This document shows positions 7,952 to 17,100 of a stretch of DNA of 64,000 nucleotides, piece after piece. Both the position numbers and the translations under genes were made by a program. The stretch is from Antribacter gilvus (GTDB lineage: Bacteria; Actinomycetota; Actinomycetes; Actinomycetales; Cellulomonadaceae): positions 124,001 to 188,000 of the forward strand of contig NZ_QXTH01000007.1 of assembly GCF_003946865.1 (NCBI RefSeq), written 5' to 3'. How positions within the stretch are numbered: the first letter of the stretch is position 1; the number at the start of each line of letters is the position of its first letter. Under the pieces are notes generated by a model. That model was not told the origin of the DNA and made no database searches. It saw only the letters and a list, made by a program, of their open reading frames with translations.

Positions 7952-10198
7952 TTGTCCGACGAGACCGTCCGCATTCCCGGTGGCCAGCCCGCCGCGCCTC
8001 CCCACGGGCGCAGCCGCATCCCTGCCACCGGCGAGATCCTCGGCGGCTTCACGCTGCACGAGTCGCTGGGCCACGGCGGTTTCGCACACGTGTACCGGGC
8101 GTCGTCGGACGAGGACGGCGAGGTCGCGCTCAAGGTCCTGACCAACGCCGAGCACGGCACGCTGGAGCGCTTCGTCAGCGAGGCAACGCTGCTGGCTCGG
8201 CTCGGTGGGCGGGGCTTCCCGCAGTTCGTGCGCGGCGACCTCGAGGGCGAGACTCCGTGGTTCGCCATGGAGCTGGTGCCCGGCCCCACGCTCCAGCAGC
8301 TCGTGCAGCAGAACGGCCCGCTCTCCCGGCGCGACGTCCTGCACGTCGCCGACGACGTCACCGGCGCCCTGGCCGTGCTCCAGGAGGAGCACTACCTGCA
8401 CCGGGATGTGAAGCCGGCCAACATCATCGCGAGCGAGGGCCGGGCGGTGCTCATCGACCTCGGGATCGCCAAGGGCCACGGCACCACCACGTCCACGCAC
8501 GCGGCCGGGACCATCGCCTACATGGCGCCCGAGCTGTTCTCGCGCAAGCCGCACGCCCGCTCCGACGTGTACAGCCTGGGCCTGCTGCTCGTGTTCCTCG
8601 CCACGGGCACGCTGCCCGACAGCGTGAACTTCCTGGGCCGCGACCTCACCGCCGAGGACGTGGGTCCCGTGGACGAGCGGCTCCTGCCGCTGGTGCTCGC
8701 TATGACGCGGCACCTGCCCGAGGACCGGCCGCCGCTGCACAACATCGCCCGCACGGTGCTCGCGCTCCTGGGGCAGGAGGAGCCCGACCCCGGCCTCCTC
8801 GACGCCGCGGAGGCCACGCGCGCCGAACGGTCGCTCGTCACCGAGGTGCTCACCGCGAGCGCCGTGGCGGCCCCGGTCGCGACGGCGCCGATCGTCTCGG
8901 CGCCCGTCCAGCCGGGCGAGCCCATGACCAACCTCGTCTACGACCAGGCGCTCATGCGGCGGCTGCACGAGCTGCACGGGGACGGCTTCGACGGCGCGGC
9001 GGAGCAGGTCGTGGCCGACCACGTGGCCGCCGTCGGCCTGCAACGTGCCGGAGGGCGTACGCCGGGCGAGATCAAGGACTTCGTCTGGTCGGCCATGCGG
9101 TGGACCGCCGCCGTGCCGCCGCCCGGCTACGAGAACTCCTACCGCGGCTGGACGGCGTTCCGCGAGGCCGCCGGCCGGGGCGGCGCCGGGGCGCGCGGAG
9201 CCCTGGGCGCGGCGGGCGCCGTCGCCCTGGGCTCCGTCGGTCTCAACGCCGCGGCCCACGACGGCGCCATGCCGACGCAGCGCTTCGACCCCCGGGGGGC
9301 GCAGGACCCGGCATCGACCGTCCGGATGGGCGCGACCGGCGCGGCAGGCGCCACGACGCGTCTGCCGCCGCAGCCCGCGGTCTCGCCGGTGCAGCGCGTC
9401 GCCTCGTCGTACGCGCCGCAGCAGACCGGGTACGGCCCGCAGGGCTACCCCGCGCCCGGCCAGGTGGACCAGTACGGTCGCCCTCTCCAGGCGGGTGCCC
9501 CCGGCGGCCCGACGCCGCAGCCCGGCTCCCAGCACCCCGGCGGCCCGGGCGGTGGCGCGGGAGGGCAGGGCGGACGCCCGGACGACCCGCGTCGGGACGA
9601 CCCGCGTCGGGACGACCCGCGCCGAGACTCGCGGGACGAGCGCGGCCGGGGCGACGACCCGGACACCGGGTGGCGGCTCGTGGGCGTGGTCCTCGGCACC
9701 TGGATCCCCCGCCTGCTGCTCACGCTGTCCCTCTACCAGGTGGTACGGCTGATGCTGCCGGGCGACGTCATGCCCGACGCGTCGACGTTCCCGCTCTTCA
9801 CAGCGCTCGGCGACCTCGCGGTGGCCACGTTCGGCCTGGGCCCCGCCTGGACCCCGTACGTGTCCAACATGGCAATCCCGGTGGTCGGCCTGCTGCTCTC
9901 GATCCTGGTCAACGCGGTGGGGTCGCTGCGTGGCGGAAGCCGCCGCAAGATCTGGCCGTACGTGCTGATCCTCGTCGTCTGGTCGGTCCTCGTGGCGATC
10001 CAGGCCGCCGTCGGCTTCGCCGCACAGGTGCGCCAGGACGTGGAGCAGGGGTTCGAGCAGGGCATCGAGGACGCCAAGAGCGACGTCCAGGACGAGATCG
10101 ACCAGGGCCTCGAGGACGCGAAGAAGGACGTCGCGGACACCGTGCAGAGCACCGTCGACGAGGCGCTGCGGAACATGTTCGGCGGCTGGGGCGAGTAA
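7952..10198 (+). CDS. Membrane-anchored Ser/Thr protein kinase
   Basis: About 748 residues. The Hanks-type kinase domain fills residues ~30-290: glycine loop LGHGGFAHVY (39-48), Lys61, Glu77, HRDVKPANI at 150-158, metal-binding DLG (169-171, in place of DFG) and APE (192-194). A disordered Pro/Gly/Asp-rich region with RRDDP repeats follows, then three membrane segments (about 575-600, 636-660, 666-692) and a charged helical tail with repeated DV/ED-K heptad-like spacing. The start is TTG at 7952, seven bases after GAGGAG. A GTG at 7928 lies upstream of that ribosome site and is less likely. The membrane part is at the C-terminus, and there are no PASTA repeats, so it is not PknB-like. Confidence 0.88.
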   Translation: MSDETVRIPGGQPAAPPHGRSRIPATGEILGGFTLHESLGHGGFAHVYRASSDEDGEVALKVLTNAEHGTLERFVSEATLLARLGGRGFPQFVRGDLEGETPWFAMELVPGPTLQQLVQQNGPLSRRDVLHVADDVTGALAVLQEEHYLHRDVKPANIIASEGRAVLIDLGIAKGHGTTTSTHAAGTIAYMAPELFSRKPHARSDVYSLGLLLVFLATGTLPDSVNFLGRDLTAEDVGPVDERLLPLVLAMTRHLPEDRPPLHNIARTVLALLGQEEPDPGLLDAAEATRAERSLVTEVLTASAVAAPVATAPIVSAPVQPGEPMTNLVYDQALMRRLHELHGDGFDGAAEQVVADHVAAVGLQRAGGRTPGEIKDFVWSAMRWTAAVPPPGYENSYRGWTAFREAAGRGGAGARGALGAAGAVALGSVGLNAAAHDGAMPTQRFDPRGAQDPASTVRMGATGAAGATTRLPPQPAVSPVQRVASSYAPQQTGYGPQGYPAPGQVDQYGRPLQAGAPGGPTPQPGSQHPGGPGGGAGGQGGRPDDPRRDDPRRDDPRRDSRDERGRGDDPDTGWRLVGVVLGTWIPRLLLTLSLYQVVRLMLPGDVMPDASTFPLFTALGDLAVATFGLGPAWTPYVSNMAIPVVGLLLSILVNAVGSLRGGSRRKIWPYVLILVVWSVLVAIQAAVGFAAQVRQDVEQGFEQGIEDAKSDVQDEIDQGLEDAKKDVADTVQSTVDEALRNMFGGWGE

Positions 10199-10314
10199 CG
10201 TCGCCGGCTCTCGCCCGGCGTTGCAGCAACGGACCGACGCGGCGGCTCACGGGAGAACCAGGGCCCCGTAAATCCGTTGAGCGGCCCTGGGGCCGCGTGA
10301 CATGCTCCTCGCAC

Positions 10315-10332
10315 GGTCCCCGACGGGGGACC
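10315..10332 (+). promoter_or_regulatory. Leader hairpin upstream of small ORF and RIO kinase
   Basis: GGTCCCC-GACG-GGGGACC, a perfect 7-bp stem with a 4-nt loop, within the 344-bp gap between the membrane kinase and the RIO-like kinase. A possible promoter lies just upstream (TTGAGC at 10278, 17 bp, GACATG), which would place this hairpin in the leader RNA. Confidence 0.4.
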
Positions 10333-10389
10333 GGCAAGATTCGCCTGCCCGGCACGCTCCGGGAGGCCGTACGGAGGGGAGGTCGAGCC

Positions 10390-10485
10390 ATGACTGACGT
10401 CACTGTCTCGCCGCGCCGTGTCAGCACCGACCCGGCACACAGCCTCTCCCCCGTACCGAGGAGCGCCACGCCCGCCAGCCGCTGA
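10390..10485 (+). CDS. 31-codon leader-type ORF
   Basis: ATG preceded by GGAGG with a 7-base spacing, followed by 30 more codons and TGA. The product is MTDVTVSPRRVSTDPAHSLS plus 11 further residues, rich in Ser, Pro and Thr. It is not recognised. It ends 57 bp before the RIO-like kinase start, and a strong hairpin begins one base after its stop. This arrangement resembles a leader peptide controlling a downstream gene, but I see no run of a single amino acid that would name a signal. Confidence 0.45.
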   Translation: MTDVTVSPRRVSTDPAHSLSPVPRSATPASR

Positions 10486-10486
10486 C

Positions 10487-10516
10487 GCGGCCGGGCCCGC
10501 CGGCACCGCCGGCCGC
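10487..10516 (+). promoter_or_regulatory. Hairpin between leader ORF and RIO-like kinase
   Basis: GCGGCCGG pairs with CCGGCCGC (8-bp all-GC stem, 14-nt loop that can itself pair). It starts one base after the stop of the 31-codon ORF and ends before the GAGGAG ribosome site of the next gene. Ribosomes finishing the short ORF would cover its 5' arm, so translation could control the structure (inference). Confidence 0.4.
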
Positions 10517-10542
10517 GCTCCTCACCTCCCGAGGAGCACATC

Positions 10543-11571
10543 GTGTCTCGTTTTCCCGCAGCACCGTCCACCCCGTACCTCCGCGCGCGCCGCGCGGCGG
10601 CACGCCTCGAGCTCGAGGGCCCGCACCCCGACGACTCCCCCGCCTTCACGGTTCCCCCACGCCCTGGCGAGCCGGGCCCTGGTGAGGGCGACGACCAGGC
10701 CGCCGCAGGCGCCGCCCCCACCCCACGAAGCCCTGGCTTCGCTGCGGAACTTCGCGAGGACCCCGGGGAGATCGGGCAGCCTGGGCCCGGCCAGCGCTGG
10801 TCCACCTGGACCTTCGTGGCCAAGGGCCAGCGCGGCCCCGAGCCCCGGCCCGACTGGCTCGTCACGTCCGACGCCGCGGTCGACACCGATCTCGGCATCC
10901 TCAAGACCGGCAAGGAGGCCGACGCCTACCTGCTGGAGCGTGCCGTGCCCGACGACCCCGCGCAGCGCATGCTGCTCGTCGCCAAGCGCTACCGCGGCTC
11001 CGAGCACAAGCTGTTCCACCGCGACGCCGGGTACACCGAGGGCCGCACCGCCCGACGCACCCGCGACCAGCGGGCCGTCGAGGACCGCAAGTCCGCCTGG
11101 GGCCGTGCCGTCGCGGCCACCCAGTGGGCCGACGCCGAGTTCATGGCGCTCGGCGCCGCCTGGGAGGCGGGCGCCCCCGTGCCGTACCCGGTCCAGGTGG
11201 ACGAGACGGAGGTGCTCATGGAGTTCGTCGGCGACGAGGGGCCGGACGGCGTCGTGGCGGCGCCCCGGCTCCACCAGGCAAGGCCGGACCGGGAGCTCCT
11301 GGAGTCGTACTGGGAGCAGCTCGTGGACGGGATGTCGGTCCTCGCGCGGCTGGGCTACGCGCACGGCGACCTCTCCCCGTACAACGTGCTGGCGCACGGC
11401 GAACGGCTCGTGATCATCGACCTCCCGCAGGTCGTCGACCTGGCCGCCAACCCGTTCGCGTCCGAGTTCCTGCTGCGCGACTGCCGGACCATGTGCACCT
11501 GGTTCACCGCTCGCGGGCTCGATCATGACCCGGACGCGCTCTTCGCCGACCTGCTTGCTCAGGCTTGGTAA
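10543..11571 (+). CDS. RIO1-like atypical protein kinase
   Basis: 342 residues. RIO-family kinase features: the flexible loop LKTGKEADAYL (120-130), ATP-binding Lys148 in VAKRYRG, catalytic HGDLSPYNVL (Asp276) and metal-binding Asp293 in IIDLPQVVD. The first ~85 residues are low-complexity. Bacterial RIO proteins are little studied; archaeal and eukaryotic relatives act in ribosome maturation. The start is GTG at 10543 after GAGGAG. The leader contains a short ORF and two hairpins, suggesting post-transcriptional control. Confidence 0.85.
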   Translation: MSRFPAAPSTPYLRARRAAARLELEGPHPDDSPAFTVPPRPGEPGPGEGDDQAAAGAAPTPRSPGFAAELREDPGEIGQPGPGQRWSTWTFVAKGQRGPEPRPDWLVTSDAAVDTDLGILKTGKEADAYLLERAVPDDPAQRMLLVAKRYRGSEHKLFHRDAGYTEGRTARRTRDQRAVEDRKSAWGRAVAATQWADAEFMALGAAWEAGAPVPYPVQVDETEVLMEFVGDEGPDGVVAAPRLHQARPDRELLESYWEQLVDGMSVLARLGYAHGDLSPYNVLAHGERLVIIDLPQVVDLAANPFASEFLLRDCRTMCTWFTARGLDHDPDALFADLLAQAW

Positions 11572-11734
11572 AAATCGCCCCTCAAGCGCACCGCGCGGGA
11601 ACCTTCGCCAGGCGTTCACGCGCGGTGCGCGCCGCACCCTCTCGCGTACCCGTACGATCGGCGTATCTGCACCACCGGGCGAACCTGCCCAAGACCACGG
11701 CTGGGAAGTCGACACCGACCACTGCGAGGCGCCC

Positions 11735-12841
11735 ATGACCTCCTCCGCCGCCGTTCAACCCGGATTCCGGCCGACCCAACCCCGCCGCGCGGGCGAACAG
11801 CCCGTGACCAGCACCTACACGGCGCTGTCACAGACGGTTCGTGAGGCTGGGCTGCTGCACCGCACACACGGTTACTACCTCTGGACGCTCGCCACCCTGA
11901 CGCTCGCCTTCGGCGGTCTCGTCACCGGCTTCGTCCTTCTCGGCGACTCCTGGCTCCAGCTCCTGATGGCCGGCGGCCTCGGGCTGGTCCTGACGCAGTT
12001 CGCCTTCATCGCTCATGAGGCGTCGCACCGGCAGGTGCTGACCTCCGGGCCCGCCAACGACCGCCTCGGCAAGTTCCTCGCCAACGGCGTGGTCGGCATC
12101 AGCTACTCCTGGTGGATGACGAAGCACACCCGTCACCACGGCAACCCGAACCGGGTCGGCAAGGACCCCGACATCGCGAACGACACGATCGTCTTCACCG
12201 AGGAGGGCGCGCGCGAGCACCGCGGCTTCATGGCGCTCATCACGCGCTACCAGGGCTGGCTGTTCTTCCCGCTCCTCACCCTCGAGGGCATCAACCTGCA
12301 CTACACCTCGATCCGTTCGCTGTTCACGGGGACCCCCGAGACCCTGCGGTCGCGGATCGGCGAGCTCGTCAGCATCGTCGTGCGCCTCTCGCTCTACGTC
12401 ACCACCATCTTCCTGGTGCTGCCCATCGGGCTCGGGTTCGCGTTCATCGGCGTGCAGATGGCCGTCTTCGGCGTGTACATGGGTGCGTCGTTCGCCCCGA
12501 ACCACAAGGGCATGGCGATCCTTCCCGCCGACTCCACGCTGGACTTCCTGTCGAAGCAGGTCCTGACGTCGCGCAACATCACCGGCGGCTGGGCCATGAG
12601 CATCCTCATGGGCGGGCTCAACTACCAGATCGAGCACCACCTGTTCCCGAACATGCCCCGTCCGCACCTGGGCCGGGCGCGCGAGATCGTTCGCGAGCAC
12701 TGCGCCAACCTCGGCCTCCCGTACACGGAGACCAACCTCATCGCGTCCTACGGGATCGTGGTGCAGTACCTCAACCGGGTCGGCCTTGCGGCACGCGACC
12801 CCTTCGACTGCCCCATGTTCAAGCAGATGCGCGGGGTCTGA
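11735..12841 (+). CDS. Membrane fatty acid desaturase
   Basis: 368 residues with the three histidine boxes of acyl-lipid/acyl-CoA desaturases: HEASH at 94-98, HTRHH at 131-135 and QIEHH at 298-302. Hydrophobic pairs lie at about 48-92 and 212-250. It should introduce a double bond into membrane fatty acyl chains using a di-iron centre and an external electron donor; no ferredoxin or reductase gene is adjacent. The start is the ATG at 11735, and the 163-bp upstream region provides room for its own promoter. A perfect 16-bp-stem hairpin follows the stop. Confidence 0.9.
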   Translation: MTSSAAVQPGFRPTQPRRAGEQPVTSTYTALSQTVREAGLLHRTHGYYLWTLATLTLAFGGLVTGFVLLGDSWLQLLMAGGLGLVLTQFAFIAHEASHRQVLTSGPANDRLGKFLANGVVGISYSWWMTKHTRHHGNPNRVGKDPDIANDTIVFTEEGAREHRGFMALITRYQGWLFFPLLTLEGINLHYTSIRSLFTGTPETLRSRIGELVSIVVRLSLYVTTIFLVLPIGLGFAFIGVQMAVFGVYMGASFAPNHKGMAILPADSTLDFLSKQVLTSRNITGGWAMSILMGGLNYQIEHHLFPNMPRPHLGRAREIVREHCANLGLPYTETNLIASYGIVVQYLNRVGLAARDPFDCPMFKQMRGV

Positions 12842-12848
12842 CCCGCGA

Positions 12849-12886
12849 CAAGAGGCCCCGGGACGACGGCGTCCCGGGGCCTCTTG
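12849..12886 (+). terminator. Hairpin terminator after desaturase
   Basis: A perfect 16-bp stem, CAAGAGGCCCCGGGAC at 12849-12864 against its complement at 12871-12886, with a 6-nt loop. It begins 7 bp after the desaturase stop and ends in CTCTTG. There is little downstream T-tract, as is common in actinobacteria. Confidence 0.8.
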
Positions 12887-12947
12887 CTGTGCCGGGGCTT
12901 CTGCCGGCGCCGGGCGGAGGTGCGGCGCCGGGCATACCGTGAGAGGC

Positions 12948-13349
12948 ATGGTCCTCCCCGCCGACGTCTACGACCGCGAAGACCTCACCCGCTTCCTCGC
13001 CGACTACGGCGCCGCGCTCGGCGCGGGCGACCTCGACGGCGTCGCGGACCGGTTCGGCTTCCCCTCCCTCCTGGTCGCGGCGGACCGCTCGGTCCTGGTG
13101 ACGGACCCGGAGACGGTCCTCGACAGCCACCGCGAACGCCTCGCCGCCTACCGTGCCGACGACCTCGTGGCGGCGGTGCCGGAGCTGCGCACCGTCGAAG
13201 AGGTCACGGACGAGCTGCTGTGGGCAGGCGTGCGCTGGAGCTACCGCGACGAGAACGCCGCCGAGGGCGCCGCCGACGAGGTGCGCTACCTGCTGCGGCG
13301 GAGCCGGGACGGGTTCGAGGTCTGCGTGATCGTCCCGCTGAGGTCGTGA
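12948..13349 (+). CDS. Small protein with NTF2-like character, unknown function
   Basis: 133 residues, mostly charged and soluble, with an N-terminal helix pattern (DLTRFLADYGAALGAGDLDG) and later strands, suggestive of the SnoaL/NTF2-like fold of small binding proteins or enzymes. I cannot assign a reaction. The start is ATG at 12948, with a GTG at 12939 also in frame. It is convergent with the GNAT gene, the two being separated by the 64-bp palindrome at 13364. Confidence 0.55.
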   Translation: MVLPADVYDREDLTRFLADYGAALGAGDLDGVADRFGFPSLLVAADRSVLVTDPETVLDSHRERLAAYRADDLVAAVPELRTVEEVTDELLWAGVRWSYRDENAAEGAADEVRYLLRRSRDGFEVCVIVPLRS

Positions 13350-13363
13350 GCGGGGACGGGGTG

Positions 13364-13427
13364 CGCGCCAGACTGCTTCCAGGTCCGTCTACGGACCGGT
13401 AGGCGGGCCTGGAAGCAGTCTGGCGCG
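13364..13427. repeat. 64-bp palindromic element B, intergenic copy
   Basis: Perfect 20-bp arms, CGCGCCAGACTGCTTCCAGG at 13364-13383 and its complement at 13408-13427, around a 24-nt centre. It lies between two convergent genes. A second copy of the same 64-bp length and nearly the same arms is inside the imuB gene at 18213-18276. The centres of the two copies differ. Confidence 0.88.
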
Positions 13428-13435
13428 TTCACCAC

Positions 13436-14074
13436 TCAGAGCTCGCGGCGGACGTGCCACCGGGTCAGCCGGCCGCTCGTCGACAAGGTGGGCGCCACGA
13501 CGTCGAACCCCACCGACTCGAACAGCCCCACCGTGCCGACGAACGCCGCGCTGACCGGCACGCGAGCGCCCGGGCCCGGGTCCACGGGGAAACCCTCGAC
13601 GACACGGGCGCCGTGCCCGGCGGCGTAGTCGACGGCGTGGCGCAACAGCTCGCGCGCCACGCCGCGGCGGCGGAAGCCCGGCCGCACGGTCACGCACATC
13701 ACCGCCCACGTGGTGGGCCACTCCTCGGGCTCGATCCGGGGCAGCACCCGCGAGCGCTGCAGCGACCCCGCCAGGGACCGGGGCGCGAACCCGAGCCAGC
13801 CGACGGGCTCGGAGCCTCCCGGGCCCTCGGGCACGCCCGGGCCGGCCGGGCCGCCCTCCACCTCCGCGTAGGCGAGCATCCCCGGGGCGGGCTCGCGCGC
13901 GGTGAGGTCGCGGAGGTACTCGCCGCGCCGGGTGGCGTCCTCGCGCGGGGGAAGACGCCAGTGCATGCACCAGCACGCCTGCTCGCGGCCGGTCGGGTTG
14001 AGCATCGCCGTCACGTCGTCGAACCGGTCCTCGGTGGCGGGCACGACGGTGACGGAAAGCGGCTCTGCCGTCAT
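13436..14074 (-). CDS. GNAT family N-acetyltransferase
   Basis: 212 residues with the acetyl-CoA-binding motif A region VTVRPGFRRRGVARELLRHA (around residues 128-147), where the RRRGVA loop holds the pyrophosphate. The preceding MCV strand and the C-terminal FVGTVGLFESVGF also match GNAT proteins. The substrate is unknown. An internal Gly/Pro-rich insertion lies near residues 73-88. The gene ends next to palindrome B. Confidence 0.8.
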   Translation of the reverse strand: MTAEPLSVTVVPATEDRFDDVTAMLNPTGREQACWCMHWRLPPREDATRRGEYLRDLTAREPAPGMLAYAEVEGGPAGPGVPEGPGGSEPVGWLGFAPRSLAGSLQRSRVLPRIEPEEWPTTWAVMCVTVRPGFRRRGVARELLRHAVDYAAGHGARVVEGFPVDPGPGARVPVSAAFVGTVGLFESVGFDVVAPTLSTSGRLTRWHVRREL

Positions 14075-14106
14075 ACCGGCACGCTACCGCTCGCAGGCGA
14101 GCACGC

Positions 14107-17100
14107 TCAGCGGAAGTCTCTCGACGTCGCCGACACCCGCAACGACAGCGGCGTCAGGTGCTCGGCCAGGAGGTTCACCGCGCCGTCGGCCGACTCGATG
14201 CGCCCCCGCACCACCAGCGCCGGCGACGACCGCGCGACCCGCCGGAACCGCTGCCACAGCCCGACCGTGCAGATGACGTTCAGCAGCCCGGTCTCGTCCT
14301 CCAGGGACAGGAACGTCACGCCCCCCGCGGTGCCCGGCCGCTGCCGGTGCGTCACGACGCCGCCGACGGCGATACGCCGCCCCGGCTCGGTCGCGCAGGC
14401 CTCCGCCACCGTGACGACCCCGGCGGCGGCGAGGCCGGGCCGCACGTGCTGCGTCGGGTACGAGTCGGGCGTGACCCCGGTGGCCCACACGTCCGCCACG
14501 GCGAGCTCCACCTCGCTCATCCCGGGCAGCGTCGGCGCGTCCACGCCCACCGACACGCCCGGCAAGGTGCCCGGCCCCTCCTGACCCAGCGCGCCCGCCG
14601 CCCACAGCGCCTCGCGACGCTCCACGCCGAGGCTCTCCAGCGCGCCCGCCGTGGCGAGCGCCTCGAGGTGGGCGGTGCTCAGGTCTACGCGCCGCACGAG
14701 GTCGCGCAGGTCCCGGAACCTCCCGGCCGCGACGATCTTCTCCGCCAGGTCCGTACCGATGCTGCGCACGCTGTCGAGCCCCATCCGGACGGCGAGCTCC
14801 GGGTCCGCCCGGACGAGCCCCGACCAGGGTGCGGTGGTGCCGGGAGGCGGGCCGCCGGCGTCGGGCAGCCGCTCCACGCACGCGAGGACGCGCGACGCGT
14901 TCACGTCCGGGCGCAGGACCGTCACGCCGTGCCGGCGCGCGTCCGCGACGAGCGACTGCGGCGAATAGAACCCCATGGGCTGCGCCGCCAGCAGCCCGGC
15001 GTAGAACGCGGCGGGATGGTGCACCTTGAGCCACGCGCTGGCGTACACGAGGTACGCGAAGGAGTAGGCGTGCGACTCGGGGAAGCCGAAGTCGGCGAAC
15101 GCCTTGAGCTTGTCGTAGATCTGCTCCTGCACGTCGGGCGGGACGTCATGCTCCGTCATGCCCTTCATCAGCCGCCCGCGCAGCGCCTCCATGCGCTCCA
15201 CCGACCGCTTGGACCCCATCGCGCGCCGCAGCTGGTCCGCCTCGGCGCCGCTGAACCCCGCCACGTCGATCGCCATCTGCATGAGCTGCTCCTGGAACAG
15301 CGGCACGCCGAGGGTGCGTCCCAGGGAGTTCTCCAGCAGCGGGTGCAGGAAGGTCACGGGCTGCCGCCCGCGGGCCCGCTCGATGTACGGGTGCACCGAC
15401 CCGCCCTGGATAGGCCCGGGGCGGATGAGCGCCACCTCGATGACGATGTCGTAGAACGTCCGCGGCTGCAGGCGGGGCAGCGTCGCCATCTGCGCGCGCG
15501 ACTCCACCTGGAACACGCCCACGGTGTCGGCGGCGCACAGCAGGTCGTAGACGAGCGGGTCCTCGGGGGGCAGCCCGTGGAGGGTGAGCCTCTCGCCGGT
15601 GTGCTCCTCGACGAGCTCGAACGCGTACCGGATCGCCGTCAGCATGCCGAGGCCGAGCAGGTCGAACTTCACCAGGCCGGCGTCGGCGCAGTCCTCCTTG
15701 TCCCACTGCAGCACCGTGCGGCCCTCCATGCGGGCCCACTCCACCGGGCACACCTCGATCACGGGGCGGTCGCACATCACCATGCCGCCCGAGTGGATCC
15801 CGAGGTGACGAGGCAGGCGGAGCAGGCGGTCGGCCAGGTCGAGCACGTCCGACGGGATCTCGCCCTCCTGCTCGGCCGACGGCGGCGCGTGGTGCGGCAC
15901 CACGTCGTGCGCGTCGTCGGCTCGGCGGAGCGGGTCGTCCGCGACCGCGACGGGGTCGACGAACCGGCCCGCCGGCGTCGACCCCTTCACGGCGCGCGCG
16001 TCCCGGATCTTCCGGTCGACGGACGGGCTCGACGGGTCCGGTCCGCGCAGCGACCCCCACCGCTCGATCGACTTGGACCACGCGTCCTGCTGCCCCACGT
16101 CGTGGCCGAGCGCGCGGGCGGCGTCGCGCACCGCGGACTTGGGCCGGTACGAGATCACGTTCGCCACCTGCGCGGCGTGCGTCCGCCCGAACCGTTCGTA
16201 CACGTGCTGGATCACCTCCTCGCGGCGCACCGACTCGATGTCCACGTCGATGTCGGGCGGCCCGTCCCGCTCGGACGCGAGGAAGCGCTCGAACAGCAGG
16301 TTGTGCCGCACGGCGTCCACGGCCGTGATGCCGAGCGCGTAGCAGACCGCCGAGTTCGCCGCGCTCCCCCGCCCCTGCGCGAGGATCCCGCGGATACGGC
16401 AGAACTCGACCAGGTCGTAGACCACGAGGAAGTACCCGGGGAAGTGCAGCTTCTCGATGACGCGCAGCTCGTGGTCCACCTGCCCCCAGGCGCGTGCGTT
16501 CCCGGCGCGGGGCCCGTACCGCTCCTCCGCCCCCCGGTAGGCGAGCTCCCGCAGCCAGGACGCCTCGTCGTGGCCCGGCGGGACCGGGTACGGCGGCAGC
16601 TCGGGCGCGATGAGCTTCAGGTCGAACGCGCACTCCTCGCCCAGCGCCGCCGCGGTACCGACCGCCTGGGGGTGCCGGCGGTGCAGCCGGAGCATCTCGT
16701 CGGCCGACCGCAGGTGCGCCGTCGGCGCCCCCGGCAGCCAGCCGTCCAGGTCGTCGAGCGAGGACCGCGCGCGGATCGCCGCGAGCGCCCCGGCCAGGTC
16801 CGCGTCCCGGGGCCGCGCGTAGTGGGCGGCGGTGGTGGCGACGAGCCGGAGGCGGGCGTCGTCGGCGAGGTCCGCGAGCGCCGCGTGCAGGTCGGCGTCG
16901 CGGGGGTCGCCGGTGGCGGTGACCTCGACGGCGACGTTGTCCCGGCCGAACGCGGCGACGAGGGCGTCGAGCTCGCGCCGGGCGGCGTCGTACCCCTGCG
17001 TGACGAGGGTGCGCCGGACCGCGCCCTTGCGGCAGCCGGTGAGGACCAGCCACTCGCCGCGGGCGTGCTCCCCCAGCTCCTCGAGCCGGTAGCTGGCGGC

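Noticed and set aside
5994-10198. Type VII (ESX) secretion locus
   Set aside because: A ParA-like ATPase of the kind seen near such loci is present, but there are no EccC, EccD, mycosin or WXG100 genes.
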